Source: Corythucha ciliata
Lineage: Eukaryota; Arthropoda; Insecta; Hemiptera; Tingidae
Assembly: GCA_038030265.1 (NCBI GenBank)
Contig: CM075938.1
Location: 21,057,009 to 21,121,008, forward strand
Reading direction: 5' to 3'
Length of the DNA stretch: 64,000 nt
Below, piece after piece: positions 34,701 to 45,410 of the stretch (its first letter is position 1; each line of letters begins with the position of its first letter). The translations under genes were made by a program, and so were the position numbers. A model generated the notes under the pieces. That model saw only the letters and a program-made list of their open reading frames with translations. It did no database searches and was not told the DNA's origin.

Positions 34701-35545
34701 GCCTCGTAGTCGGCTAGTTGAGCCTTTAGGCTGATATTTTTTCGAATCGCTTGCGCGGCGATTTGACTCATGAGTAAATCAAATTTTTGACTGTCTTTAG
34801 GGCCTAGGCAGCCGCGAGCGTCGTAATTGGTCAGCTCTTGCCCCGTGACGGTCGGATTTTTTACACGATCCGGAAGACCTTCGAATCAAAAGTTGGTGGG
34901 CGCGTGGCGCCATTATGGTTATGACGCAGTGGGAAGGGGGGTACCTAAATCGTTCTCCACAATTTTCAACAATTGCTCGTACATGATTCGACCGTCGGCC
35001 GCTCGAAAATATTCGGCCAATTTTTTTACGTCCTGTAACGACAGACCCAGAACTTCTCGATAGGTGCGCCCAAAAGTCATGATAAAGTCATCCTCTTCAG
35101 GGATGCCAACAAAATAAGAATCGTTAAGAAAAATAGCTCGGACAGCAGCATCCTCCTCCCACACTTCCAACCGTTAATTCTCCGCGACTCAGTCGTGTCC
35201 AACCGCGTTAAATATTCGCGCAAATTAAGATTCGGGTGACGTCTTAGGGAGTTTTTAATTCGTTTCATGAGTTCCCAGATTTTTCCCAGAATCATGACGT
35301 CAGTCGACTCGTCTTTCTATAAATTGGCGAGGGAGCGTCACACTTGGAAAACTCACTCTTTTTCAGACAGTTTTTACCGTTTCCGATCTTCCCCTGTCCT
35401 TCTTTTTAGTCAATTCTCCCATCATGAACGCATTGTAGTCCTGAACAATTTGATTTTGGTTCGGCAGGGTGAAATGGTTGAAGGGCGAGGGGTGGGGCTG
35501 AAATGGCCTTACCCTTGTGCTTGACTCGTGAGCGGGACCGGCCAT
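31758..35545 (-). CDS. EF-hand-like repeat protein, 14 exons, 779 aa
   Basis: Exons on the minus strand are 35545-35513, 35440-35378, 35316-35172, 35094-34945, 34878-34700, 34632-34432, 34361-34152, 34089-33891, 33823-33601, 33530-33350, 33288-33187, 32560-32420, 32363-32082 and 31988-31758; phases close to 780 codons. The exon 12/13 junction is the least certain. The protein is helical and charged without a signal peptide. A near-canonical EF-hand loop, YDYDHSGRITRNQF, is in exon 12 (the position-12 acid is Q). Degenerate EF-like segments are MFDKFVTGKVTINQFLQVL (exon 8) and EFDKYKRGTISKERLLQVL (exon 14). The recurring helix-loop-helix blocks recall EFCAB6/DJBP-type proteins, but I cannot assign an ortholog. 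Most introns are 50-90 bp; the one at 32561-33186 is longer and holds unrelated sequence. It is convergent with ZRSR2. Confidence 0.8.
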
Positions 35546-35581
35546 CTTTCAGATTTGACCGTGCAAATTGCTCTTATTCCC

Positions 35582-35640
35582 CTAAATTTCTACGTTATCC
35601 TCTTCGGCGAGTGGTAGCGGATAAGCCAGCAAATTTTTCC
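35582..35640 (-). other. Possible short terminal exon
   Basis: After an AG acceptor (TTTATAG) the frame reads GKNLLAYPLPLAEEDNVEI and then stop (35584-35582). It lies just upstream of the EF-hand gene start and in the same direction. It may be the last exon of another minus-strand gene; no upstream partner exon is certain. Confidence 0.25.
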
Positions 35641-35689
35641 CTATAAATTCTATCACGTGTGGGGTTAGTTTTTGTTTGTTTTTTTATTT

Positions 35690-35835
35690 TTAATTGGTGG
35701 ACAGCGAAGCTTTGGGTTGAAAATTTGACTTTTTCTGACTCTCTTCTGATTGATTAGCCCACGCGTCTAGTAGAAGTTCACAAAGGGGCAAGCCCAGCGA
35801 GGGCCCAGCCACGTTCACCACCATAACCAAGGCGC
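35690..35835 (-). other. Possible terminal exon with adjacent AATAAA
   Basis: Following a CGCAG acceptor the frame reads ALVMVVNVAGPSLGLPLCEL, continues through LLDAWANQSEES and stops at 35690. An AATAAA lies about 8 nt downstream, near 35680. I do not recognise the product. The open frame extends upstream through a G run to 35929. Confidence 0.3.
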
Positions 35836-35929
35836 CTGCGCGCCTATTACACGAGTCCTTCGATCTCATTAGTCGGAAGAGATACACTGTTATCAGCTTA
35901 TGCCACCCCCCCCCCCGTAAAACCTTCAA

Positions 35930-36770
35930 GATCCCTGCTCACGTCAAGTCAACGAAAATAGACGTGGACACGAAATTTCGTAGGGTTTTCTCGTTCAAAA
36001 ATCCAATTTTTGAAGTTCGGGTTGTTTGATGTAGAGCAGCTAAAACCGATCCCTTGGGTTTTAGATCGGTTCAAAGTGAATGTAGGCGTGTCTATGGCAA
36101 GGCTGCCGAAACGTCGCCATCGTTGTTATTTTTGAATAAAATTAAATACTAGAGAAACAAGACACCTATCAGGACACTTAAACCTATCATCAAGCCAATT
36201 TTTGCAGTTGGCACTCTTTGAACAAATATCCCACGGGCTTTCTGTCGAAAACTAATTTTGATGCCTCAATCAAATTGCAGTTTGACGCGAGTCATTCTGT
36301 CAATCTGAGTGCCTCACTAAAAGACTAAACTGACCGTTTCCTTCTTCAGTTGTCAGTTTGAGGGGTGAAGTTAGCAGTTCTTGTTGGTCCGGAAGCCCAA
36401 TAATTGTCAGTTTCCTGGATCGTTCGTCTTTTTTTGGAGTAAAATCAATTCAACCACATAAACCGGTAAAAAGGCGTCGGAAAACATTATTGGACTTTTA
36501 ACCCGCGTAACTTGAGCTAGTCAGACCCCGTAGCGAAGGATCCCTAAGCATTATTACACGGCCAGGCGCGATTCATCCATCGCTACCCCGGAGCCGAAAT
36601 GGCTGAATCCTGAGTCACCTTTCACTTTTTTATGGTCTTGCACCCACAGACGGATGCCAAAACGGGAATTCGGTGGGGCAAGCTATTTCGCGGTGACGAA
36701 ACAGCGGATTCCTGAGTCATCTTTCTCTTCTTTTTTTGTTTTTTTTTTTTACATCAATGGCTAGAATTTG
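35930..36770. other. Intergenic, possible LINE tail
   Basis: At about 36100-36150 (GCTGCCGAAACGTCGCCATC and then AATAAAATTAAAT) the sequence resembles the 3' ends of some non-LTR elements, which often carry a CGAAACGTCG motif before an A-rich tail. No coding part is attached. Two copies of a TCCTGAGTCA-TCTTTC-type word lie at about 36607 and 36709. Confidence 0.35.
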
Positions 36771-37965
36771 TGGATTTCGCACCTTAATGAAGCTAAATTT
36801 CGTGGATTTGGCACTTGAAGGAATCAATTTCGTGGGTTTGACAAAGTCAAACCCCAATTTCGGAGGTTTTGCCCACTCATAAATTTCTCAAGGCCAATTT
36901 CGCGAGGTTACCTTCACAAAAAATCGGGTTGACTCATTCAAAAAAGCAATTTCATGGGTTTGCTGCCTGGGTACTCCGAAGGAGGAATTCTGCAGGTTGG
37001 ACTCTTTCAAAGTTTAAATTTCGTGGATTTGGCACTTACAACCCTCACTTCCGTTTTTCCAGTTTTGGTAAACTCAAAAACCTTCATTTGGCTCTTTCAG
37101 AATCCAAATTTTGCGGATCTGGCCCATTACAGGCCACTAGATCTCTAAGAAAACCAATTGCAAGGATTTCTGACCCGTAAAATGAAAAATTCTAGGGTTT
37201 TGGCTCATTCTACAGGGTCATTTCGTGAGTCTCTCTCAATATTTCAGAGGTTTGGCCCATTTAAAACCAATTTCAAGGGATTGGCTGAGTTAAAAATCCA
37301 ACTTGTGGGTCCGGCTTCTTCAAAAATGAAATTTTCCAGAGTTGACTCATTCAAAATCAATTTCGAGGTGGGTTGGTTTCTTGTGAAAACAAAATTTCGC
37401 GCGGTTGTCTCCGGGGGGTAGCCACAGGGGGCAGGGGTGGGCAGTTGTCCTCCCCTAGACTGGAAATCGAAGACTAAGTGGGGCAGCTGCCCACCGTCGG
37501 AATGTACAAATCCTTCAGGATCGTCACATTTTGTTATGTTCACGCCCACGAAAAAAATTATTTCTCAAAGTTCCCTCACTAAAAAAACCAATTTCGTGGA
37601 TTTTTGCGCCCAAAAAATACATTTTCACATATCTGACTCAATCAAAAGACAAATTTCTCATATACAGCTTCAAAACCCCAATTTTGCAAAATTTTAAACC
37701 GTTTTCGCGCATTTTGCCCTCAAAAAACCTTTTTGCGCGTTTGGCTCACTCAAAACCAACTCCTGAAATTTCGCTACTTATCTAAAAACCATCAATTCGC
37801 GGATTTTTTTCGCGAAAGCCGTGGGTTTCGGTGGCTGGAAAATCAATTTTGTGGGGTTGCCTAATTCAACAACTAATTTTGCAGATTTTATACCAAATAG
37901 ACCATTTCCGTAGGTTAAACTCACTGAAAACTAAATTTCTCGGATTACACTTCTCCGACATTTAA
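36771..37965 (-). repeat. Family C degenerate minisatellite, inverted orientation
   Basis: Units read AAATTTCGTGGATTTGGCTC on the plus strand, the reverse complement of the family at 21.1, 58.3 and 60.5 kb. A non-repeat interruption with G runs lies at about 37400-37520. Confidence 0.8.
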
Positions 37966-38805
37966 AATCGCCAGCTTAGTGACAAAATTAGTAGTATTGT
38001 GCAAAAATCACAATATCAGTACCTGCAAGAATCGCCATTTTTGTGTTACAATCGTCAATTTTGTGCTAAAACCGCAATTTAGTGCTAAAATCTCCAGCTT
38101 TGATGTGAAATTTTCAAGACAGAGTCGTCAGTTTTAACATAAAATCATATTTTTTGGGAAAACGTCACTTTTGGAGTGAAATTGTCAGTTATGGTGTAAA
38201 ACATCCAGTTTTGGGGTAAAATAATAACTTTTGGGGGGAATAACCACCAGTTGTCGGGTAAAACCGTCAGTTTGGGTACCTACGTAACGTGAGTTTTTGG
38301 GATGAAATCGTAAGATTTTTGAAAGTTAAAACCGTCGTTTTGCGGGTGAAATTGCCAGTTTTTGTAGCGAAATATTTGGAACAACACTTTGGGTTAATAG
38401 TTAAATCGTCAGTTTTACAGTGAAATATTCCCTTTTTCGATTGAAATAAAGTTATTTTCATGGTAAAGTAACCAGTTTCGGGGTATAGTATTCAATTTTG
38501 AGGTGAACCCGTAAAATATTTGGTATCTTTTGGGGTAACACTTCAGCTTTGGCGCGAAATTGTCTGTTTTTGTGAAATCTCGTCTTATTTGGGAACAAAT
38601 CGTCAGTATTATGGTGAAATTGTTAGTTTTGTGCTAAAATCGTCAGACTTTTCAAGGCAGAGTCATAATATTTTCGGCGTAAAATCATCCGTTTGAAGGA
38701 AAACGTCAGTTATAGTGTGAAATTGTCAGTTTTGAAGTAGAATGTCTGGTTTTGGAGTGTTCCAGTCAGTTTTAGGGGGTCATTGTCAGTTAAGGGGCAT
38801 AAAAT

Positions 38806-38847
<42 letters not shown>

Positions 38848-39560
38848 GAAATCCTTAGTTTCCGACAGTTTTAGCTAATATGGCCAGTTTTCGAAGTGAA
38901 ACCATCGGAAGAATACTTCAGGTTTGGAGTGAAACCACCAGTTTTAGAGTAAAATCTCCAAATTTCCGGTTAAAAATAGACAGTTTAGTGGTAAAATAAA
39001 CATTTTAGGAATAAAATATTCATTTTTAAGGTAAAACCGCCAAATGTTTTGGGGTAAAATCGCCAGTTTTGTAGCGACTCCTCTACTGTTGGGGTAACAC
39101 GTTAGCTTTGGCGTGAAATCTTCTGTTTTGGTGTAATATCGTCTTTTATGAGAACAAATCGTCAGTATTATGGTACAATCGTCAGTTTTGTGTTAAAATC
39201 GCCAGAGTTTTCAAGACAGAGTCGCCAGTTTTGGTGTAAAATGTCCAGTTTTAGGGTTAAATCGTCAGTTTTAGTGTATGACGTGAGTTTTGGGGGTAAA
39301 ATTGCCAGTTGTGTTGTAAAAACTTTAGTTATGAGGTAACACTTCGGTTTTTGCGTGGAATTGTCTATTTCAGAATAAAATATTCTGTTTACAGTAAAAT
39401 CTTCAGTTTTCGGTTAAAAAATGTCAGTTTTTAACGTCTCTCGGGCAAGAAGTTGAAAATTCGGGCATCTTGTATTGGAGGGCTAAGCCCTTCCTACAAG
39501 TATCAATATTTCTGGGGGAAAGATTGTCAGTTTTTGGACAGAAGGCTACAACGATATTAT
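37966..39560 (+). repeat. Family D degenerate minisatellite (about 20-22-bp unit)
   Basis: Tandem diverged units with the core AAAATCGTCAGTTTTGGGGT. A poly-T run of about 34 bases interrupts it at about 38811-38844. Larger-scale similarity exists: 38505-38700 and 39050-39240 share the same order of variants (for example GGGGTAACAC, TTAGCTTTGGCG-type, TCGTCAGTATTATGGT). Confidence 0.8.
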
Positions 39561-40122
39561 ACATTCGGAAATGTTAATGCTTGATAGATTCTGACCCTTT
39601 TTCGTGAAAACTCAGTGTCTGGGGGACAATTTGACCATTTAAAGCGCGTATATCTGAGCGGACGCGCTACCAGTTCTCTTGCTGGGATCTCTCTGTCGCA
39701 TCTGACATATTCTGCCCACCCCTTGACCAAGGGCTGGCTACTTCCCTGGTTGCCTCATTGATGAATCGTTTCAGTGGTGAAGGGGGGGTAGCCCATTCGA
39801 AAAAGCTATTTCGTGGGTTTCGGTGTTCGAAAACAACGTTTCGCGCTGTTGACCCATTTAGAAAGTAATTTCTCTGGCTTGACACATTGAATACAAATTT
39901 TGTGGATTTGACGCTTTCAATAAACGATTTCGTGGCTCCTTACTTTCGCAAAAAAAAAATGGCCGAAACCACTTCCCTCTCCCCAACGGGGTGGGGTCAC
40001 TTTTTCTCATTTTTGGGTCCAGGCAGGACGGTTTTGAGCCCCTCGAACGATGCTAAACCGAGAAATTCGATCGGTCACGGCCTCGAAACGCAACAGAGTG
40101 GGTCGCCAGCGTCCCTCATAGT

Positions 40123-40161
<39 letters not shown>

Positions 40162-40480
40162 AAATGGATGTTACGTCTTTCGAGTGGTTGTCAGCAGATA
40201 TTCTTGGCTCAAGAGTAGGGTTGCCAACGTCCCGGTTTGGCTAATTTTGTCCCGCGTCCCGGGAAAGGTCATCCCGGGAAGCTATTTGTCCCGGGTCCTG
40301 CTCTACATTTCTACAAAATTGACATTGAACTTATAATAATTTTATTCTTGGAATGACGATGCGCGTGAACCTGGCCTGATACATCAAGTGAGAATAAAAT
40401 GAAAATTGTCCTATTCGTTTAATCAGCCGATTTTTTTTCTTTTTCACCTTTCAGAGACTTCTTAAAAACTCTACGTGTAG
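39561..40480. other. Mixed repeat and poly-T region
   Basis: A few family C-like units in inverted orientation lie at 39790-39945. A poly-T run of about 30 bases is at 40127-40156. The 149-aa open frame at 39887-40336 crosses both and is not credible as a gene. A GTCCCGGGTCC-like motif repeats near 40230-40300. Confidence 0.5.
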
Positions 40481-40830
40481 TCGGCTGTTTTTGTGGTTCA
40501 CTTTTTCTGTGGTTGAACTTTTGTGATCGGGGCTTTTCGTGGTTAGAGTTTTTGTGGTTAAAGGTTTTTGGGGTTCGAGCTTTTGTAGTGTAGTCAGTGT
40601 ATTTTTCGTTATGATTATGAGGTTTTTCTGGTTATATCATTTTGGGGTTGGAGAATTTTTTGTTAGTTAGAGGTTTTTGTGGTTAGAGCATTTTGGGGTC
40701 TGTTAGAGCATTTTTTGGTTGGAGAATTTTGTGGTTAGAACATTTTGTGGTTAGAACATTTTTTGGTTATGTGTTTCTTGTAGTAAGAACTTTTGTGGTT
40801 AGTGCATTTTGGGGCTGCAGCTTTACTGGC
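40481..40830 (+). repeat. Family F degenerate short repeat (about 16-bp unit)
   Basis: Tandem units of GTGGTTAGAGCATTTTG type. Related units occur at 51.64-52.0 kb and, more weakly, at 5.0-5.25 kb. Confidence 0.75.
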
Positions 40831-41219
40831 AGCGAGCAGGTTACAAGTGATTTTTTTTCTGAAGGTGAATATGACGCAAACATGTTAGCTGGCGTGTTTG
40901 AAATGAAGTAAAACTTCAAAAATCATGAAACTATTGGGTTATTTTACGAACGGATCCCGATTTATGCTCCGTTTTAGTAAAAATAAACCTAGTACAGGAA
41001 ATAAAGCTTAAATAAATAAAATGCACTAAAAGGCAGAATAGCGGCGAAATTCTGTCCAAATTCAAATGTGGCTTAACAATTTTGCGTGGTGACGCCAACA
41101 TCCTTTTGGCCAACCCATCGATATAGGGTGAACAAATTCCCCAAAGGGGATGTCTAATCCTATGTAGTTGTGTGTGTTGACTGCTAAGTCGATAAAAATC
41201 AACCCCAAGACCGGTGATT
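40831..41219. other. Short unassigned interval
   Basis: Nothing recognisable was found between the family F array and the dispersed repeat copy. Confidence 0.4.
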
Positions 41220-41570
41220 TTTAAATAGATTTCAAAGTTCTTCCAGAAGGGGGGGGGGCGGATGGTGCGAGGGGAAATGACGTCAATGGTCTCTTGTGAA
41301 GCATGTGAGGAAACTCTAGTATAGTTTGTTTACAAATAACAAGAAAAATAATTGTCCCCCTGAAAATTCGCTATGCCCCCCTCTTCCTCATACCATCCAT
41401 TTCATTAAATAGCCTTTGACGTAACCAAGCCCTCACTCAAAATTTTTAAATATTCGCTTTAAAAACATCCTTGATTGATTTTAATGTTTAATGTGAGCAA
41501 TAGCCTTGTGGAAGAGCCCTCTTCAAGAAACACCAATGCTTGAAAAATGTACAAGTTCCCTGTTTGTGGA
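41220..41570 (-). mobile_element. Dispersed non-coding repeat, copy 2 (inverted)
   Basis: Reverse-complement match to 27655-28003, including the GGATGGTGCGAGGGG end, AGTTTGTTTACAAATAACAA and CCTTGTGGAAGAGCCCTCTT. A TGACGTCA site near 41279 is conserved; the other has mutated to TTGACGTAAC. Confidence 0.7.
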
Positions 41571-41639
41571 GGATAAAACGTGGTTTTTGGATTGATTAGT
41601 TTGAAAAAAATCCTCATGCCCTACATTTAGTAAGAAAGT

Positions 41640-42175
41640 CATTTTTGATGGCGAATCAAATGCACGGTAGCTCGTTTCTCTGAGATAATTATTCTTTGAG
41701 CTATGAACGAAAATACCCGAAATAACGAGTTTTCCTGCATGTGCTATGAAAATGTGTATTAAGATTTTGGGCAGGACTAACCATGTTCTCCGATCTTATG
41801 TAGATTTTTGAGCTGAATCGAATGGGCGTTTGCAGGGATCGCTGGGGGTCAATACTTTTTGAGTTACACCCACAAATATAAGGATAAAAGGTTTTTAAAA
41901 TGCTGGATTTCTTCGAAGATATTTGGCCACATTAATTAACACAAAGAGTATTGGTCCCAGCGATCGTTACTACAGCTCATTCGATTCAGCACAAAAAACT
42001 ACAAGATGAGAGAACATGGTTATTCCTGCCAAAATCAGCGAAACAAATTTTCAGGCCACATTAAAGTGTAGAAATAATTCCGTTTTTTATGCTATTTTCG
42101 TCCCTAACTTAAAGAATATTGATCTCAGAGAACCGAATGTAAAGCACCACGTCACTGTCGTTTATCGTGCATATG
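41640..42175. mobile_element. Long imperfect palindrome, about 0.5 kb
   Basis: Two arms of roughly 250 bp are centred near 41904. Paired landmarks: TTCTCTGAGAT (41676) with its complement at 42122-42132, AACCATGTTCTC, GCTGAATCGAATG and GATCGCTGG with complements at the mirrored positions. There is almost no loop. There is no coding capacity. It fits a foldback or MITE-type element; no flanking duplication was identified. Confidence 0.75.
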
Positions 42176-42354
42176 TTTGCCACCCCGTATCGTTGCGGAC
42201 TCTTCGAATCCTCAAAGTGCACATAAAAAGGAATTCTTAAAGCCACATTTGGCCGCTATTCTGGCTTTATTTCATACACAAACTTAAAAAATAGATATGA
42301 ATAAGTTCTGACCTCATTGTACCCCTTTAATTGTCACACACTCTCAGTTCAGGA

Positions 42355-44654
42355 CTACCGCACCATATCCACGAAGGAAACGGTATGGTAATTGTCCTTG
42401 ATCACATTTTTGAGTCGGTTTGCTTGTTCTTTGTCCATTGTTTCAGCTACAACAGTTACCTGCGATAAAAATGGATCTCTTGATTTAGAAAGAAAAAAAA
42501 ATAGGTTGGTGCCTATTAGGGTGTCCGACTGTGGTAGTTTAATCGTTATTTGCCGGTATTCCCTCCATACAGGTTGAGCGTTTTAGGAGGGCACTAAAAT
42601 TAGCCCTGTGTCATGAGAGAGTAGGGGGGGGGGGGTATTTTCGCTTTGATTTCAGGTGCCCATCACCGCGAGGGATGAGGAAAATAAGAAAAACAAAGCA
42701 AAATTCCCCTTCACAAGACTCAACATTCTGTGAGTGGTTCTGCCACGTTCAGGCTTAACGAGCAAATAAACCGGAGGACATTTTCGGTCGACCCCACACA
42801 CATTATATTATGCTCTCACCTTAACGCTGAACACGTCAGAAGACAGCCAACCTCGTTCGAGCGATACATCTTTGATCGAGACTCCCGTGTCGCTAATGAG
42901 TTTACCAAGCTCTGCCATGCCACCCGGTTGATCGCTGATCGTCACAGAAAATTTCATTAGCCTACCGTCGGCGGCGAGTCCTCTTTCGAGGCACCGTCCG
43001 AGTATTGTCGTGTCAATGTTGGCTCCGCTGAGTGTCAAAACGACCCTTTTGAAAATTGAACGGTTGAAACGGGAGAATTTCGGAGTGTGATGGGCGGAGG
43101 GGTGACCCTCGCCTTCCCCTCCAAAAAATATAAAGTTTATCCCACTTTTTCCCTTTGAATTCATCCAATTGACCAGCTAAAACGGCCCCTAACCCACTAG
43201 CTCCGGCCCCTTCAACGACACATTTCTCTACTTCGATGATCCTGAGTATGGCAATAGCGATCCACTCCTCCTTGATCACTACCTGTTAACCGTTCCATCA
43301 TCAGCGTTTCTTTACTAACCCTTTTTTGAATATACTCTCAAAAATACACCGAACCAACCATTTTATCAATTAATGGCGCCGCAATGGCGTATGCATTGAA
43401 TCCAACTAAAGGCACTGCCAGCCCGTCGGCGAGCGTCGCATGAATGGGCACTTCTGATGGGCCTTTTCGTGCCATCGCATGGGAAAAACCTGGACACTTG
43501 TCCGATTCCACGCCCTGAAATGATGAAAAAAATTGTTATCCTCCCTCCTTTATAATTTGACACGGTTCTTTACTATTATCTTTATTTTTGGATTCAACGA
43601 TTTCGCTGCGAGGGCTACTCCCGCAATAAGTCCACCTCCTCCAACTGGAACCACAATTGCGTCGATATTCTTAACTTGCTCGCAAATTTCCATGCCTAAA
43701 GTACCTTGTCCAGCGATTATGTCGGGGTGATCATACCTGGGGAAGTTAGGTTGAACGAATTTCCCATTTTACTGTCTGTTTCGTTTACCCGTTAATGTAG
43801 AGCCAACCCTTCTCTTTTCCAAGCTTCATAGCGTAATTTTTAGCTTCTTTCATGTTGTCTCCCTGAACGATTACATTTGCTCCATAGCGTTTACAAGATT
43901 GAATCTATAATCATTTTTAATTCTAATTTTATTATTTTAATTACGAAGAACTTATTTTTAGATTATGACCTTCATTATGGGTGCTGCCGTAGGCATTACT
44001 ACAGTGACTGGTATTCGAAGTCGTTGACCGTGGTAGCACATACCCAGGGCGTGGTTGCCCAAAGATGCTGAGATTACTCCCCGTTTTTTCTGATCTTCCG
44101 TGAGTTTCATCAACGCGTTGCAAGCTCCCCGTTCTTTGAAACTGTGCCAATAATAGATGTTGGTTAGTCCAGTGCATCACAAGTGGTGTCTTCAGGTACA
44201 AAAAAGGGGCTTGACCAGTGGGAAAATCCAAGGAAAAAGGTTCCTTTGTCTTACTTTCCCAATTAAAAATTATATTTACAGTATGATAAAAAACAGGAGG
44301 CTCAAAAAACCTCATTTTATTTTGACAAACATTTCATGTTTTGGAATTTTTACCCTCTATTTCAGGCACTTTACCACAGGGGGAATTAAACTCACCTTCC
44401 CGTATATTGCAAAAAGTCCTTTTTGAGAAAAATACTCATTCCAGTAGCATCCGACAGCTTTGATTCCTATTGAACGACAAAAAAAGTCCTCGATAAAATA
44501 TTCCTTACTCGTGTTTCAATGGCCTGAGCTTTACTGAGCACGGTGTAACGGCTAATTGTCCTTTAATATGACTGGCGGCGGCATTGATGTCGTCAAACGT
44601 GATTTTGTGTATGTTTTTCGGCGTGCACATAGGATCGACGAGGTCTTCATCTTC
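42355..44654 (-). CDS. L-threonine ammonia-lyase (PLP, with ACT domain), 5' end not found
   Basis: Exons on the minus strand are 44654-44535, 44457-44396, 44141-43970, 43904-43789, 43736-43574, 43514-43359, 43282-43146, 43045-42820 and 42459-42355, giving 418 codons plus stop. It converts threonine to 2-oxobutyrate and ammonia. Visible motifs: [17 protein letters not shown], where the K is the PLP-binding lysine (codon split across the 44396/44141 junction for the preceding S), [14 protein letters not shown] for substrate and cofactor contacts, [16 protein letters not shown] as the glycine-rich phosphate loop, and [11 protein letters not shown] near the end of the catalytic domain. The C-terminus ([19 protein letters not shown]) is an ACT-type regulatory domain, as in TdcB/IlvA relatives. 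The donor after TPCS (GTAAAG) is weak and gives a short TPCS-LSDATGM join. A better GTAAGG site 20 nt downstream breaks the frame. The first coding exon is missing. Confidence 0.88.
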
Positions 44655-45410
44655 CTATACAAAATGGTCATTATAGCTCATTACTTGAAAGTTGTGAAAT
44701 GGGGAAATACAGAATTTGAGCGTGACTTTCGTCTAGGCTCCATGCTGAAAGAGTATTGAGAGTGTTGAATAGAAATGTAATCTCTGGGTATGAGATGAAT
44801 CAATTTATCGTTGAGGGGTTAATTTTCATTCTTTGTTTCGTGTTTTGCAAATTTGTTTTGAAGAACGATTTAAAAAATAGTGTATCAACATATGTTACAC
44901 TCAATTAGTGTTTCGAGGACGGGCACCTTTTGTTTTTCACCTTGCGTTAGTTTTCTCGAACATGATTAGTGGATTATTGGATGCCACATAATATGATTTG
45001 ATAGACCCGGCGGGTGCGATTTCCATAACAACGATGTTATTTCAAGACCTCGCGCGACCCCGATAGATCAGTTGCAATGGAGGTTAGAATAACCAATTAC
45101 GTGGATTCGGCTCTTCCATAAATCAATTCCGTGGATTGGCTCTGAATAAAACGTTAATTTCGTGGAGCTTATTCACGTATGGTAGAGAACCTTTGAAAGC
45201 ACAGGTAGGGCAATACGCCATCTTTTATCCATCTGTCTTCTGTTTGGTGATGGTAACACGATGGAAGTAACCATCTTTTGGAGTAAATTCGCTCGAAAAA
45301 TGAGTTGAGTTACAGTCAAATAGACCGCCATGCCAGAGGGCAAAGTCCGAGTACACGACTAAAACAAGGATCAACGGTGTTGAATGGAGTAAACTCTCAA
45401 GAATTTGTGT
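44655..45410. other. Upstream of the dehydratase gene
   Basis: This should hold the missing first exon and promoter, but I cannot identify them. About 44925-45010 is a diverged relative of the palindromic insertion at 22551-22632. A few inverted family C units lie at 45085-45165. Confidence 0.4.

Noticed and set aside
39887..40336. 149-aa open frame
   Set aside because: It runs through repeat units and a long poly-T run encoding a phenylalanine string; no domain or splice context.
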